A program made the position numbers and the translations under genes. From the NCBI GenBank assembly GCA_964597035.1, contig CAZQWM010000023.1, positions 1-35,925 of the forward strand: a stretch of 35,925 nucleotides of DNA, written 5' to 3'. The notes beneath the pieces are model-generated. The model had not been told where the DNA came from and did not search any database. It worked only from the letters and a program-made list of their open reading frames with translations. Source of the stretch: Fen-1362 sp964597035 (GTDB lineage Bacteria > Planctomycetota > Phycisphaerae > Sedimentisphaerales > Anaerobacaceae). Positions within the stretch are counted from its first letter, which is position 1. Each line of letters starts with the position of its first letter. Shown here in pieces: positions 1 through 8,053 of this stretch.

Positions 1-122
1 GACATATAGGCAGTGACTTCGTTCTGCGGTGTGATGGGATAGCCGAAGTATGCGTCGCAGCCGGCCTGTATCGCCGCCTCTGCCATTGCCTCATTGCCGC
101 ACATTAGGACTTTTCCACTCAC
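1..122 (-). CDS. 2-oxoacid:ferredoxin oxidoreductase alpha subunit (VorB/KorA type), N-terminus only
   Basis: The gene enters from the left edge, so only about 40 residues are visible. Reading from a GTG at 122-120 gives MSGKVLMCGNEAMAEAAIQA and continues with GCDAYFGYPITPQNEV. The GNEAxAEAAI and GYPITPQNE motifs mark the pyrimidine-domain start of the alpha subunit of 2-oxoisovalerate or 2-oxoglutarate:ferredoxin oxidoreductase, which cleaves 2-oxoacids with CoA and passes electrons to ferredoxin. The GTG overlaps the TGA of the upstream ferredoxin gene (GTGA, 4 bases), so the two should be translationally coupled. Which 2-oxoacid is used cannot be told from this fragment. Confidence 0.85.
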   Translation of the reverse strand, partial: MSGKVLMCGNEAMAEAAIQAGCDAYFGYPITPQNEVTAYM

Positions 123-400
123 TTTGACTCCCTGACGAAGTTATTTATTTTGTTTTTTTTAGCGGGGCCTATGGATTTTACGTTGCCGGGCTCGTCCCGC
201 CAGACCTCAATTGCACAGTCGGGGCAGATGATTGCACAGCTTGCGCAGCCGGTGCAGCCGGCGGTGTTTGTGACCTCCGCGGGGAGATAGCCCTTGCTGT
301 TTAGCTTGTCGCAAATGGTGATTACGCCGTGAGGGCAGACCGTCACGCAAAGCTGACAACCCTTGCAACGTTCCGCATCAATTACGATTTTACCGGCCAT
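119..400 (-). CDS. Ferredoxin (delta) subunit of 2-oxoacid:ferredoxin oxidoreductase, 2x[4Fe-4S]
   Basis: A small protein of 93 residues from the ATG at 400 carries two [4Fe-4S] motifs, CKGCQLCVTVCP near the N-terminus and CTGCASCAIICP in the middle. This is the usual form of the ferredoxin-like subunit that feeds electrons out of pyruvate or branched 2-oxoacid ferredoxin oxidoreductases. It overlaps the alpha-subunit gene by 4 bases, as in vorDBA or korDABC operons. An in-frame ATG at 409 would add three residues, but it lies inside the -10 box of a near-consensus promoter (408-436), so the ATG at 400 is preferred. No Shine-Dalgarno site precedes it; the mRNA is probably leaderless. Confidence 0.88.
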   Translation of the reverse strand: MAGKIVIDAERCKGCQLCVTVCPHGVITICDKLNSKGYLPAEVTNTAGCTGCASCAIICPDCAIEVWRDEPGNVKSIGPAKKNKINNFVRESK

Positions 401-407
401 TTGGGGC

Positions 408-436
408 ATTATACAGGTATATACGGCGGGTGTAAA
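408..436 (-). promoter_or_regulatory. Sigma-70 promoter of the 2-oxoacid oxidoreductase operon
   Basis: On the minus strand, TTTACA (436-431) is followed after exactly 17 bases by a perfect TATAAT (413-408). The expected transcription start, 7-8 bases further on, falls at the A of the ATG at 400. Confidence 0.7.
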
Positions 437-455
437 GGGGACTTGGCCGAAGGTA

Positions 456-1649
456 TCAATAGCCGGATTTCAGGAAGAGGTAATACAGCCGTCCTTCCTG
501 GTAGGTATGGCCTGCGAGTTTTCCGGCGGCATCACCAACGCCAAGATATATGTCGCATCGGCCTGGTGCGCGGATTGCGCCGCCCGTGTCCTGATCGAGT
601 GCGAAGCCGGCGTATGGGTCGATGTGGATTTGCCCTGCTATATCACGGGGCAGGCGCGTAGTGTAAAACGTAAGGCAGGCGCGCGGGAAGATAGATTTAT
701 CGGTGGCGATGGTTCGGTAAGGGGTAACCGGCTCGTTCAGGCTGCCGTGCGGCGGATTGTTTTGTTTTTTGAAGAAGATAAATCTTGGATTCAAGTGGGT
801 GTAGTGAGGTATCAGCGATGAGTTGGCTTTGAAATAATCTATCATAGCAGCCAGACTGACGCGGTCGGCGGGAATTCTTCCGTCGCTGACGAGCTGTTTT
901 ATGACGCTTTTGTACTCGTGGCCGTTGTTCGCTGCGTAGCCGTATGTGATGAGCTGTCCGTCGACCATACGGATTTTAGCTGAGCCCTGTACGTGAGCAA
1001 CGTAAACTTTGAACGGGTCGTCAAGCCAGATTATTTCATTACCTTTGAGAGGGTTCGAGTTTTCTATCTCGGCCCGTGCCGGGTATTGGGAGATATTGCC
1101 GTCGGGATTGCGCATCCCAAGCACCTGGCCGTTTTCGTCTTTGACGAGGTTGTCGGGCTGGCGATAAAGGGGATATTTGAAACGTTCTGTGGGAGTGGCC
1201 GAGCCGTCGAATATTGGTGTGTAGTAGCCGGTGAACAGGACCGTTCCGTAGTCGTCACAGCCGACGGACATATAAACATCGAATCGCTGCCTGATGGCGT
1301 CGTTAAGCTGTCGGCCCGTCAGGCCGGAAACAAGCAGGTCTTTGAAAGTAGTGAGTGATTTTACAGCGTGCTCATGGGTGATTTCGGCGTAGGGGAAGAA
1401 ACGCCGGCTGGATGGTTTTCGCAGGTAATTGAGCGAATTGTCAATGGCTGTTGAGAGATTCGAGAGATTGTAACAGGCGTCGGTGAAGTCCGGGATATTG
1501 GCGGGATTGGTGATTTTGCGTAATGCAGGCTGGCCGGGCGGCAGTGGCCTGTCGTAATCCGGTGCGATTCGTGCCTGAGGTTTCTGGCAGCCAATGACCG
1601 TGAAAACAATTGCGGCTAAGAAGCCGGCGAGTGCAATTCTGTTTTTCAT
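456..1649 (-). CDS. mltA: Membrane-bound lytic murein transglycosylase A (MltA-like lipoprotein)
   Basis: The 397-residue protein begins with a lipoprotein signal peptide and lipobox ending VIGC (Cys21), so it should be anchored to a membrane on the periplasmic side. The middle contains the MltA barrel (for example VLFTGYYTPIFDGS and the YPARAEIE stretch). The C-terminus holds the 3D domain, with three aspartates in ALDQDTGGAI (Asp352, Asp354) and RCDIYLGVGD (Asp366), where the family's catalytic Asp lies. MltA cleaves the glycan strand of peptidoglycan to 1,6-anhydromuramic acid ends. Length fits the family. It lies 46 bases upstream of the ferredoxin promoter and looks monocistronic. Confidence 0.9.
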   Translation of the reverse strand: MKNRIALAGFLAAIVFTVIGCQKPQARIAPDYDRPLPPGQPALRKITNPANIPDFTDACYNLSNLSTAIDNSLNYLRKPSSRRFFPYAEITHEHAVKSLTTFKDLLVSGLTGRQLNDAIRQRFDVYMSVGCDDYGTVLFTGYYTPIFDGSATPTERFKYPLYRQPDNLVKDENGQVLGMRNPDGNISQYPARAEIENSNPLKGNEIIWLDDPFKVYVAHVQGSAKIRMVDGQLITYGYAANNGHEYKSVIKQLVSDGRIPADRVSLAAMIDYFKANSSLIPHYTHLNPRFIFFKKQNNPPHGSLNEPVTPYRTIATDKSIFPRACLTFYTTRLPRDIAGQIHIDPYAGFALDQDTGGAIRAPGRCDIYLGVGDAAGKLAGHTYQEGRLYYLFLKSGY

Positions 1650-1796
1650 ATATACCCTGTACCTTTTGAAGGATTGAGCTTTGAGCTAATGATGTGTCGG
1701 CGAAGCGAAGAATTATTCTTTAATAAGACGATGGTTATGCGGCAGTTTTTAGGACTTTAGAAGGGTGATATAATTTTTAGGCTGTCAGAATAGCGC

Positions 1797-1940
1797 AAAA
1801 AGAAGGAGCATCACTGGGGTTCCCACGAGCACCCACACCCAAAATGCTCTCCGAGAGCCACGCAGGTGATACTCCTTGTATCTTGATACTTGCCTCTAAT
1901 TCGCCGTTTTTATAAGAGGCAGGATATAATCCATCTCACT
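1797..1940 (-). ncRNA. Candidate structured small RNA or leader (unknown family)
   Basis: Two 12-base arms, 1803-1814 and 1866-1877, pair with a single mismatch (AAGGAGCATCAC with GTGATACTCCTT). Inside lie two smaller hairpins, TGGG/CCCA (1815-1825) and GCTCT/AGAGC (1846-1858). A further stem GCCTCT/AGAGGC spans 1892-1920. On the minus strand the long stem is followed directly by a U-rich run (TTCTTTTTG, ending near 1797), as in an intrinsic terminator. A promoter TTGCCT-N18-TATAAA lies at 1976-1947, giving a transcript of about 145 bases. I do not recognise a known riboswitch, 6S, SRP or tmRNA pattern. It could instead be a long leader of the mltA-like gene or a terminator for the regulator gene. 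Confidence 0.4.
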
Positions 1941-1946
1941 ATTATA

Positions 1947-1976
1947 TTTATAGGCCGAATGGGCCATTCAAGGCAA
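1947..1976 (-). promoter_or_regulatory. Predicted promoter for the structured element
   Basis: TTGCCT (1976-1971), an 18-base spacer and TATAAA (1952-1947) on the minus strand. Start expected near 1940, between the regulator gene and the folded element. Confidence 0.35.
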
Positions 1977-2062
1977 TCAGAACAATCCTGATTTTGAGGG
2001 TCGAAATACCTGATAGAGTCGATTTTTTGTGTGATTATGCCGGCAAAGTGCCGGATTTGAGA

Positions 2063-2716
2063 TTATGTTTCAAGCGACGTAAGTCCTTTGCGTATAGCAT
2101 ACTTGGTTAATTCCGCAATAGTATGAACGTCTAACTTGCCCATTATTTGTCTGCGGTGCGTCTCAACGGTTTTTACGCTGATGTGGAGTTTGAGGGCGAT
2201 TTGTTTTGTCGAATAGCCCTCTGCTATAAGCTGAAGTATCTCTCGTTCTCTATCGGTAAGTATATCTATGCTTTTGAAGTCGTCCAATGAAAGCCGATGC
2301 AGATAGTCATCGATGACAAGGCCGGAAATGGCGGGGCTGAGGTAGGTTTTACCGTCGATTACGGTCTTTATGGCCCTTGTAAGCTCCTCGAATGCGCAGT
2401 CTTTGAGCAGGTAGCCGGCGGCGCCGCTTTTGAGCATCTCGGTAACATATAGCGAGTCGGAGTGCATTGATAGCGCGATGACTTTGATATCAGGGGATTT
2501 TGAGACGATTTGCTTTGTGGCCTCGACGCCGTTCAAATCGGGCATAGCCACGTCCATAATAACTATGTCAGGCGCCAGTTCATCGGCCAGACGGACGGCG
2601 GTTCGGCCGTTCTCGGCTTCGGCCACCACTTCGAAATCCGGCTGTTTTTCGAGCAGCGAGCGAAGGCCCTGGCGGGTGATTTTGTGGTCGTCTGCCAACA
2701 GGATTCTCGTGCTCAT
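2063..2716 (-). CDS. NarL/FixJ-family response regulator
   Basis: This 217-residue protein has a receiver domain at about residues 3-120, with acidic pocket Asp9/Asp10, phosphoacceptor Asp55 (IVIMDVAMPD), the switch serine in VIALSMHSD and the conserved Lys in YLLKDC. A LuxR-type helix-turn-helix follows at about 150-212 (LTDREREILQLIAEGYSTKQ). It should bind DNA when phosphorylated. Its ATG overlaps the kinase TGA (ATGA, 4 bases), so it is the cognate partner of the kinase upstream. Targets are not evident from this window. Confidence 0.95.
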   Translation of the reverse strand: MSTRILLADDHKITRQGLRSLLEKQPDFEVVAEAENGRTAVRLADELAPDIVIMDVAMPDLNGVEATKQIVSKSPDIKVIALSMHSDSLYVTEMLKSGAAGYLLKDCAFEELTRAIKTVIDGKTYLSPAISGLVIDDYLHRLSLDDFKSIDILTDREREILQLIAEGYSTKQIALKLHISVKTVETHRRQIMGKLDVHTIAELTKYAIRKGLTSLET

Positions 2717-5100
2717 TTTTTGCCTCCTGCTTTATTTTTGGTTTTGTTTTCAATCGGGGCCGTCAGTGTAACCGTGGTGCCGAGGCCGGGACTTGATTGT
2801 ATATCGACATTTCCGCCTATCTGGTCAAGCCGTTCTTTTATATTGAACAGGCCAAATCCGCCTTTTGTGTAGTCTCCCGACGCCCCAGGGTTTACGGCAG
2901 GTTCGTCGAAGCCCACACCGTCATCTTCAACGGTTATCCGGATGCGGTTTCGATACTTGCGAGTTGAGATTTTTGCCCTGGTGGCGCTGGCGTGCTTACC
3001 GACATTGACAAGAAGCTCACGGACCGCCTGGAACAGCAGCACACGAATGTCGTTATCGAGAGGTTTTGGCCTGCCGTCGTCAGCGAATTCGACTTCCAGG
3101 CCGAAACGCTGCCTGGTCTGTCTGGCAAGCCAGCCGATTGCTGCCTCAAGACCAAGCTCATAGAGAACAGGCGGGCTCATCTCGAAGGTTAGAGTTCGGG
3201 TTACTTCGATAGTCTGAGCGATTAGTCCTGTTATTTCATCGAGAGATTTGGTCAGTTCTTCCCGCGAAGCGGTATCGGGCAGTGATTCGAGTTTCATTTT
3301 GGAGATGGCGAGGTTTTGACTGATATTGTCGTGCAGTTCTGTTGCGATTCGGCGTCTGAGCCGCTCCTCGGCAAGCGAAAGCTGTGAGGCCAGCGAACGC
3401 AGTTGCTGCTGGTAATGCATGAGTTTTTCTTCGGCTTTTTTGCGTTCCGTGATGTCCTCGGCTGTGCCCTCATAGTAGATGATGTTGCCTTTTTTGTCCT
3501 TGGCGGCAAAGGCACTTTCACGGACGAACAACCGGGTGCCATCGCGTCGTATCCAGATAGACTCAAGACCAATGACTCTGCCGTCTTTTTCGATACGTTT
3601 CTTGAACATTGAGCGTGGTGTGGACGGGTCGAGACCGCCTTCTTCGAGATTCAACTTTGCCAGCTCGTCAAAGGATTGAAATCCCATCATTTTTACCAGG
3701 GCCGGGTTGGCAAGCAGTATCCGGCCGTCAGGTGTGGTTCTGTACAGACCGACTAAGGTACTTTCGAAGATAGTTCTGAATCGATGTTCTGCCCTGCGGA
3801 GGGCCTCCTCGGCGCGTTTACGCTCGGCAACTTCGGTCTGAAGGTTGCTGACGGCTTTGGCTAGGTCGGCTGTTCTCTGCTCGACGCGGCTTTCCAGTTC
3901 GTCATGTGCCTTTTGAAGCTGCTCTTCGGCTTTCTTGCGGTCAGTGACGTCGTACATAACTCCCTGGAGGTACATAGGTTTTCCGTTGGCGTTTTCGACA
4001 ATCCTACCCTCATCTCGTACCCAGACGACTCGGCCGTCTGTTGCAATCATCCTGTATTCGGAGCTGAACGCCTGGCCTTTCTTATGGCTCGACTCAATCT
4101 CCGCCAAAACCCTCCGGCGGTCGTCAGGATGCAGGAGTTTTCGCCAAAGGTCCGGGTCGTGGCGATAGTCTTCCGGCGAGATGCCCAGTATATCCTGGAC
4201 CTGCGGGCTTACGTAGAGAGTTGTGCTTGCTTTGTCCAGAGCCGCTGTGTATGCGACGGCTGGAAGCTGCTCGACGAGAAGCCGGTACCTTTGCTCGCTT
4301 TCGCGAAGGGCCTCTTCGGTGCGCCTGCGCTCTGTTATATCGGTAAACAGTCCGACATTGCAGGGCCTTTGGTCTATAATAACATTGGTTGTGTTGATGT
4401 CCGTGTATAAAATAGTGCCGTCCTTGCGAAGACAGGGTATGTTGGGTGCCAGTATTTTTTCACCGCGTGTCTGGGCCTCGAATTCCAACAGTACATTCGG
4501 CAACGACTCGTTTGGGTGGATATCTTTTATGGCAAGTTGGGTTAGCTCTTCGGCTGTGTAGCCAAGCATTTTACAAATGGCGGGATTGGCGAATTTGAAC
4601 CGTTTTGTCTCGATATCAATAACGAGGATACCTTCAATAGCCGAATTGAATATGGCCTTATATCTGGTCTCGGATTCCTGCATCGCTTTTTCGGTCGCTT
4701 TACGTTCGGTTATTTCCCTGTTTGAGCCGATGATGCCGACTATCCGGCCCGAGCTGTCACGCCAAGGTAGTTTTGTGCTCAGCGACCACCAGGGTTTTCC
4801 GGTGACGGGGTCAACGCCGCTTATCTCCTCATTGACCATAGGTTCACCGGTTGCGATTATCTCCTGCTCACGAGCATAGTATTGCTGCGCCTTTTCTGGC
4901 GGGTATAAGTCGAAATCACTTTTGCCGATTACACTTCCGGCGGGATGAATTTCGGCAACTTCAGAAACTGCCTTGTTGCAGACGACAAATCGTCCTTTTG
5001 TATCCTTGACGTAAAGCCCTTCAGGCAATGCATCTATAAGAAGCCGCAGGAGGTTAAGCTCCTCAATAAGCTGTTCTTTGGTTTTATCGGAGTCGTTCAT
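2713..5100 (-). CDS. Soluble multi-PAS sensor histidine kinase (NarX/DegS-type HisKA_3)
   Basis: About 795 residues with no signal peptide or membrane segment, so a cytoplasmic sensor. Four PAS/PAC units lie at roughly 20-135, 145-260, 270-390 and 440-555, each ending in a DITER-like PAC tail. A coiled-coil linker occupies about 393-440. The HisKA_3 dimerisation domain carries the phosphorylated His in TELHDNISQNLA (about residue 592). A HATPase_c domain follows, with the N box ELLVNVGKHA and the G boxes DDGVGF and GGFGLFNIKERL. The ligand is unknown; PAS domains could bind haem, flavin or a small molecule. ATG at 5100 is chosen over a TTG at 5106. It lies 12 bases after the NYN gene and overlaps the regulator gene. 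Confidence 0.93.
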   Translation of the reverse strand: MNDSDKTKEQLIEELNLLRLLIDALPEGLYVKDTKGRFVVCNKAVSEVAEIHPAGSVIGKSDFDLYPPEKAQQYYAREQEIIATGEPMVNEEISGVDPVTGKPWWSLSTKLPWRDSSGRIVGIIGSNREITERKATEKAMQESETRYKAIFNSAIEGILVIDIETKRFKFANPAICKMLGYTAEELTQLAIKDIHPNESLPNVLLEFEAQTRGEKILAPNIPCLRKDGTILYTDINTTNVIIDQRPCNVGLFTDITERRRTEEALRESEQRYRLLVEQLPAVAYTAALDKASTTLYVSPQVQDILGISPEDYRHDPDLWRKLLHPDDRRRVLAEIESSHKKGQAFSSEYRMIATDGRVVWVRDEGRIVENANGKPMYLQGVMYDVTDRKKAEEQLQKAHDELESRVEQRTADLAKAVSNLQTEVAERKRAEEALRRAEHRFRTIFESTLVGLYRTTPDGRILLANPALVKMMGFQSFDELAKLNLEEGGLDPSTPRSMFKKRIEKDGRVIGLESIWIRRDGTRLFVRESAFAAKDKKGNIIYYEGTAEDITERKKAEEKLMHYQQQLRSLASQLSLAEERLRRRIATELHDNISQNLAISKMKLESLPDTASREELTKSLDEITGLIAQTIEVTRTLTFEMSPPVLYELGLEAAIGWLARQTRQRFGLEVEFADDGRPKPLDNDIRVLLFQAVRELLVNVGKHASATRAKISTRKYRNRIRITVEDDGVGFDEPAVNPGASGDYTKGGFGLFNIKERLDQIGGNVDIQSSPGLGTTVTLTAPIENKTKNKAGGKK

Positions 5101-5112
5101 CGACAACTTGCT

Positions 5113-5589
5113 TTATGGCTCTATACCGAAAGTTTTTAGCCAGAGGTCGGTTTCACTTTCCGTTAGTCCGCTTCGTTTGGCGGCCGGTTCTTTGTTAGGC
5201 CTTTTCCTGCTGAGCCGTTTTTTGACGTTGTTCCAGAAATCTTCCGATTTTACGGATTTTGCCTTTCGTGCCGCCGCGGCGTCGCGTAATCTGCGGTCGG
5301 TGCTCACGATGGTCAGATGAGTCGGGTCGGTGCTTGCGAGTATTCTGTGCTCGATTACCGTGTCGCAGTCGCTGTTACGGCCTGAAAAAGCGACTTGGAT
5401 ATTACTTACCAGGCCGAATTCGGTTTTGTTCGGCGGGCCTGTCCCGTCGAATACGATTTCGGCCTTTTCGCGAACCATGCCGAAGTAGGCGTCGAGGATT
5501 CGGCACAATCCTGCGTCGGTTATCGAAGCATTGTCTTCCGAACTCTGGATGGACCACAACAGATTGTGCCCGTCGATAATAACCGGCAT
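5113..5589 (-). CDS. NYN-domain (YacP-like) predicted ribonuclease/RNA-binding protein
   Basis: From the ATG at 5589 the protein is 158 residues and opens with MPVIIDGHNLLWSIQ, the typical start of the PIN-like NYN/YacP fold. Further acidic residues of the putative metal site appear in IVFDGTGP, SDCDTVIEH and STDRRLRDAA. YacP relatives such as Bacillus Rae1 are ribosome-associated endoribonucleases; whether this one cuts RNA is inference. A longer reading frame from a GTG at 5625 lacks family support and would include a GGAGG that better serves as a distant ribosome site. The C-terminus is basic (KKRLSRKRPNKEP). The tight spacing to the kinase suggests co-transcription. Confidence 0.8.
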   Translation of the reverse strand: MPVIIDGHNLLWSIQSSEDNASITDAGLCRILDAYFGMVREKAEIVFDGTGPPNKTEFGLVSNIQVAFSGRNSDCDTVIEHRILASTDPTHLTIVSTDRRLRDAAAARKAKSVKSEDFWNNVKKRLSRKRPNKEPAAKRSGLTESETDLWLKTFGIEP

Positions 5590-5628
5590 TGGTAATCTTT
5601 TCGCCTCCGGGACCGCAGGGCGCACAGT

Positions 5629-5643
5629 CCCGATTTTATCGGG
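5629..5643 (-). terminator. Hairpin between pyrC and the NYN gene (weak terminator or processing site)
   Basis: CCCGAT-TTT-ATCGGG forms a 6-bp stem, next to a second possible stem GGGAC/GTCCC (5590-5630 region). There is no clear U-tract, so it may only attenuate or mark an mRNA processing site. Confidence 0.3.
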
Positions 5644-5660
5644 ATTCTCGGCGGTCGCCC

Positions 5661-6947
5661 CTAAGGGGTGAATCTTATTTCCCCGCCGACAATCGTTTTT
5701 TCAATCTTCGACCTGACCGTCCATCCGTGGTAAGGGCAGTTTCGGCTTTTTGAACGGAACTTGTTGACGTCGATTTTGTATTCGGCGTCGGGGTCTATAA
5801 TAGTGACGTCGGCCTGTTTGCCTTTGCTCATAGTTCCCTTGTCTACGCCGATTATCTTCGCGGGCTTTTCAGTCATAAGCCGAATCAGCTCCGGCCAGTC
5901 GATGATGCCCGGCTCAATCAGCGCCTTGACGTATAGGCCGAGTGCGCATTCCAGCCCGGCGATGCCGAAGGGGGCCGTGAGAAACTCAAGCTCCTTTTCG
6001 CTTTGCAGGTGCGGTGCATGGTCCGTAACGACCGCGTCGATGAGTCCGTCCGCTATCGCTTCTTTAAGCGCTTTGATGTCCTTTTCGGTTCGCAGCGGAG
6101 GATTCACCTTGTAATTGGTATCGTACTCGGCGCAGCATTGCTCGGTCAGAAGCAGGTGATGTGGTGTTACCTCGCAGGTGATTGGCAGGCCCTGTTTTTT
6201 GGCCTCCCGAATGAGTTTGACTGAGCCGGCCGTCGAGATATGCTGTGCGTGGTAGCGGACGGTTCCGGGTCTGAGTTTCTTTACAAGCTGTATATCACGC
6301 CAGAGCATTGCCTCCTCGGCAAGAGGGTCAAGGCCGGGCAGCCCCAGTATCGTCGAGTAATAGCCCGCGTTCATCACGCCGTTGCCGGCTATTCTGTCGT
6401 CCTGGCAGTGCTGAGCGATGACCACGTCGAACATCTGCGCATATTTCAGCGCCCGCAGCATTACGGCCGGGTCCTGAACGCCGGAGCCGTCGTCGGTAAA
6501 ACCGACCGCGCCGGCGTCCGCCATAAAGCCCATCTCGGCAAGCTCTACTCCTTCTTGGCCTTTTGTGATGGCGCCCATCGTATAGACGTGCGTTTTTCTG
6601 GCCTTGCGCGCCTTGCGATGGATATACTCGACGTCGGTCTCGTCTTCTACAGGGGGATTTGTATTGGGCATACAGACTACGGAGGTGAAACCCGCCGCGA
6701 CCGCTGCCGTTGAGCCGCTCGCAATTGTCTCTTCTTCCTCGTCGCCCGGCTCGCGAAAATGAACGTGGATGTCAATCAGGCCCGGAACGACGAGTTTGCC
6801 GGTTGCGTCGATTGTTTTGGCGACCGGCTTTTTGATGTTGCCGACCTCGACGAATTTCTCGTCGGCAATCAGCACGTCGCACTTTTTGTCGATGCCGTTT
6901 GCCGGGTCTATTACCCGGCCGTTTTTTATCAGCAACTCGGAAGCCAT
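5661..6947 (-). CDS. pyrC: Dihydroorotase, class I
   Basis: The 428-residue enzyme cyclises N-carbamoyl-L-aspartate to dihydroorotate in pyrimidine synthesis. Metal ligands of class I enzymes are visible: His61 and His63 in DIHVHFREPG, the bridging Asp in GFTDDGSG (about 152-153), His180 in AQHCQD, His236 in AQHIST and the catalytic Asp309 in VTDHAPH. The class I (B. subtilis/Aquifex-like) form uses the Asp rather than a carbamylated lysine. MPNTNPP is also present. It is the last gene of the pyr operon, starting 3 bases after the stop of the secreted protein gene. Confidence 0.97.
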   Translation of the reverse strand: MASELLIKNGRVIDPANGIDKKCDVLIADEKFVEVGNIKKPVAKTIDATGKLVVPGLIDIHVHFREPGDEEEETIASGSTAAVAAGFTSVVCMPNTNPPVEDETDVEYIHRKARKARKTHVYTMGAITKGQEGVELAEMGFMADAGAVGFTDDGSGVQDPAVMLRALKYAQMFDVVIAQHCQDDRIAGNGVMNAGYYSTILGLPGLDPLAEEAMLWRDIQLVKKLRPGTVRYHAQHISTAGSVKLIREAKKQGLPITCEVTPHHLLLTEQCCAEYDTNYKVNPPLRTEKDIKALKEAIADGLIDAVVTDHAPHLQSEKELEFLTAPFGIAGLECALGLYVKALIEPGIIDWPELIRLMTEKPAKIIGVDKGTMSKGKQADVTIIDPDAEYKIDVNKFRSKSRNCPYHGWTVRSKIEKTIVGGEIRFTP

Positions 6948-6950
6948 TAA

Positions 6951-8018
6951 TTATTCGACCGTCTTGATAGTTACCGTGCTTACGATTGACATTGGTATTG
7001 TCTTTTCTCGTGTTTTCGCCAGTCCGGAAAAAAGGGTCTTTACCTGTTTGCCGGCCAAGAATCCATTATCCTCGTTCACTTCCAAAGTGCCATCAACTTC
7101 AATTTCTCCCGTATAAGTCACTTTCGAGGGTTCCGTGCCAACGGAAGCGGTTTCGTCCATGAGCGCTTTTTTTGAATTCACCTCGATTACGGCAACCTTC
7201 TCCTTAAGCTCTTTTAGAGTATACGTCGCTTCCGTTTCGATGGACGTCAGGAGCGGCACCTTGATTTTCCCAACCCACGAATCGCCTGCCCGCACGGGTT
7301 GAACCGGGTAATGAACCATAATACTTTCCGCCAGTTCTTTGAGCTTTTCCTCGGTCGTTAGTGGAAAGGTCTTCACTTGATCCTTCATCGCTTCGATTCT
7401 CTTGGTTCGAGACCCGTATCGTGCGTTTGCATTTTCAATCGCTGTCTCTGCTGCGGCCTCTGCCTGCTGTTCCGTTCTTTCCTCTCCGGTATTGCAATTC
7501 TTATTGTCTTTGGCGGATTGCTTAATAAACTCGTCTTCGGCTTGGACAATTCTTTCGGCTATTCGGTCCCGAATACCTTCGGCGTTGACCTTAACAACCT
7601 CTCCGCTTGGCCCGACTTTAATCACGAAGCTTTCGCCAATCATAGCGTTATATGTAGGTGCAAGGGGATTATCTTTCATAGTCTGCGGATTCGCTGAGTC
7701 GTAATCGAAAGAGCCGCCTGAATGTATTGTCTTTTCCTTGATAGCCCGAAAACCGACTGCTATTAACGCACAGCCCTCGGCATCAACCTCGTTAATATCA
7801 AGGCCCAGCTCGACTATCTTGCTGTGGTTCATATCAATCTGTTGGTTTTCGACTGTCTGCGAAATCCTGTCTTCGCTGATGATTTGAACAATATGCTTAT
7901 CACCCGGCTTCAGATGAAGTCCGAGTTTGAGTGGGTCATCAGCAAAGCTTTGCTCACCCCGAGCACAGAAAGAGAGCAGGATACACATAATTGCCAGTTT
8001 TGCTTTTATCTGCTTCAT
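6951..8018 (-). CDS. Exported protein of unknown function inside the pyr operon (DUF6263-like)
   Basis: The 355-residue protein has a Sec-type signal peptide (MKQIKAKLAIMCILLSFCAR, then cleavage around Ala/Asp) and is otherwise soluble. The body alternates hydrophobic beta-strand-like segments, including LGLHLKPGDKHIVQIISEDR and ISQTVENQQIDM, which resemble the DUF6263 family of planctomycete exported proteins; I am only moderately sure of that family. A Glu/Ala-rich probable helix (TGEERTEQQAEAAAE) lies in the middle. No catalytic motif is seen. It sits between pyrB (35 bases upstream) and pyrC (3 bases downstream), so it must be co-transcribed, yet an exported protein has no known step in this pathway. 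Confidence 0.75.
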   Translation of the reverse strand: MKQIKAKLAIMCILLSFCARGEQSFADDPLKLGLHLKPGDKHIVQIISEDRISQTVENQQIDMNHSKIVELGLDINEVDAEGCALIAVGFRAIKEKTIHSGGSFDYDSANPQTMKDNPLAPTYNAMIGESFVIKVGPSGEVVKVNAEGIRDRIAERIVQAEDEFIKQSAKDNKNCNTGEERTEQQAEAAAETAIENANARYGSRTKRIEAMKDQVKTFPLTTEEKLKELAESIMVHYPVQPVRAGDSWVGKIKVPLLTSIETEATYTLKELKEKVAVIEVNSKKALMDETASVGTEPSKVTYTGEIEVDGTLEVNEDNGFLAGKQVKTLFSGLAKTREKTIPMSIVSTVTIKTVE

Positions 8019-8053
8019 TGTTAGTTTTCCAGGGACTATCTTGCCAATCCTTT

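Larger units (their letters stand above)
1650..2062. other. Gene-free stretch holding a folded element and AT-rich promoter-like boxes
   Basis: No convincing reading frame is present. It contains the structured element described separately (1797-1940), an extended -10 sequence TGATATAAT on the plus strand (1766-1774), and short hairpins near the end of the regulator gene: AATCAG/CTGATT around 1977-1995 and CCGGC/GCCGG around 2040-2055. None of the last has a U-tract, so a terminator for the regulator gene is not certain. Confidence 0.6.

Noticed and set aside
6240..6713. 157-codon plus-strand frame opposite pyrC
   Set aside because: Antisense to catalytic-core codons of dihydroorotase; no independent support.
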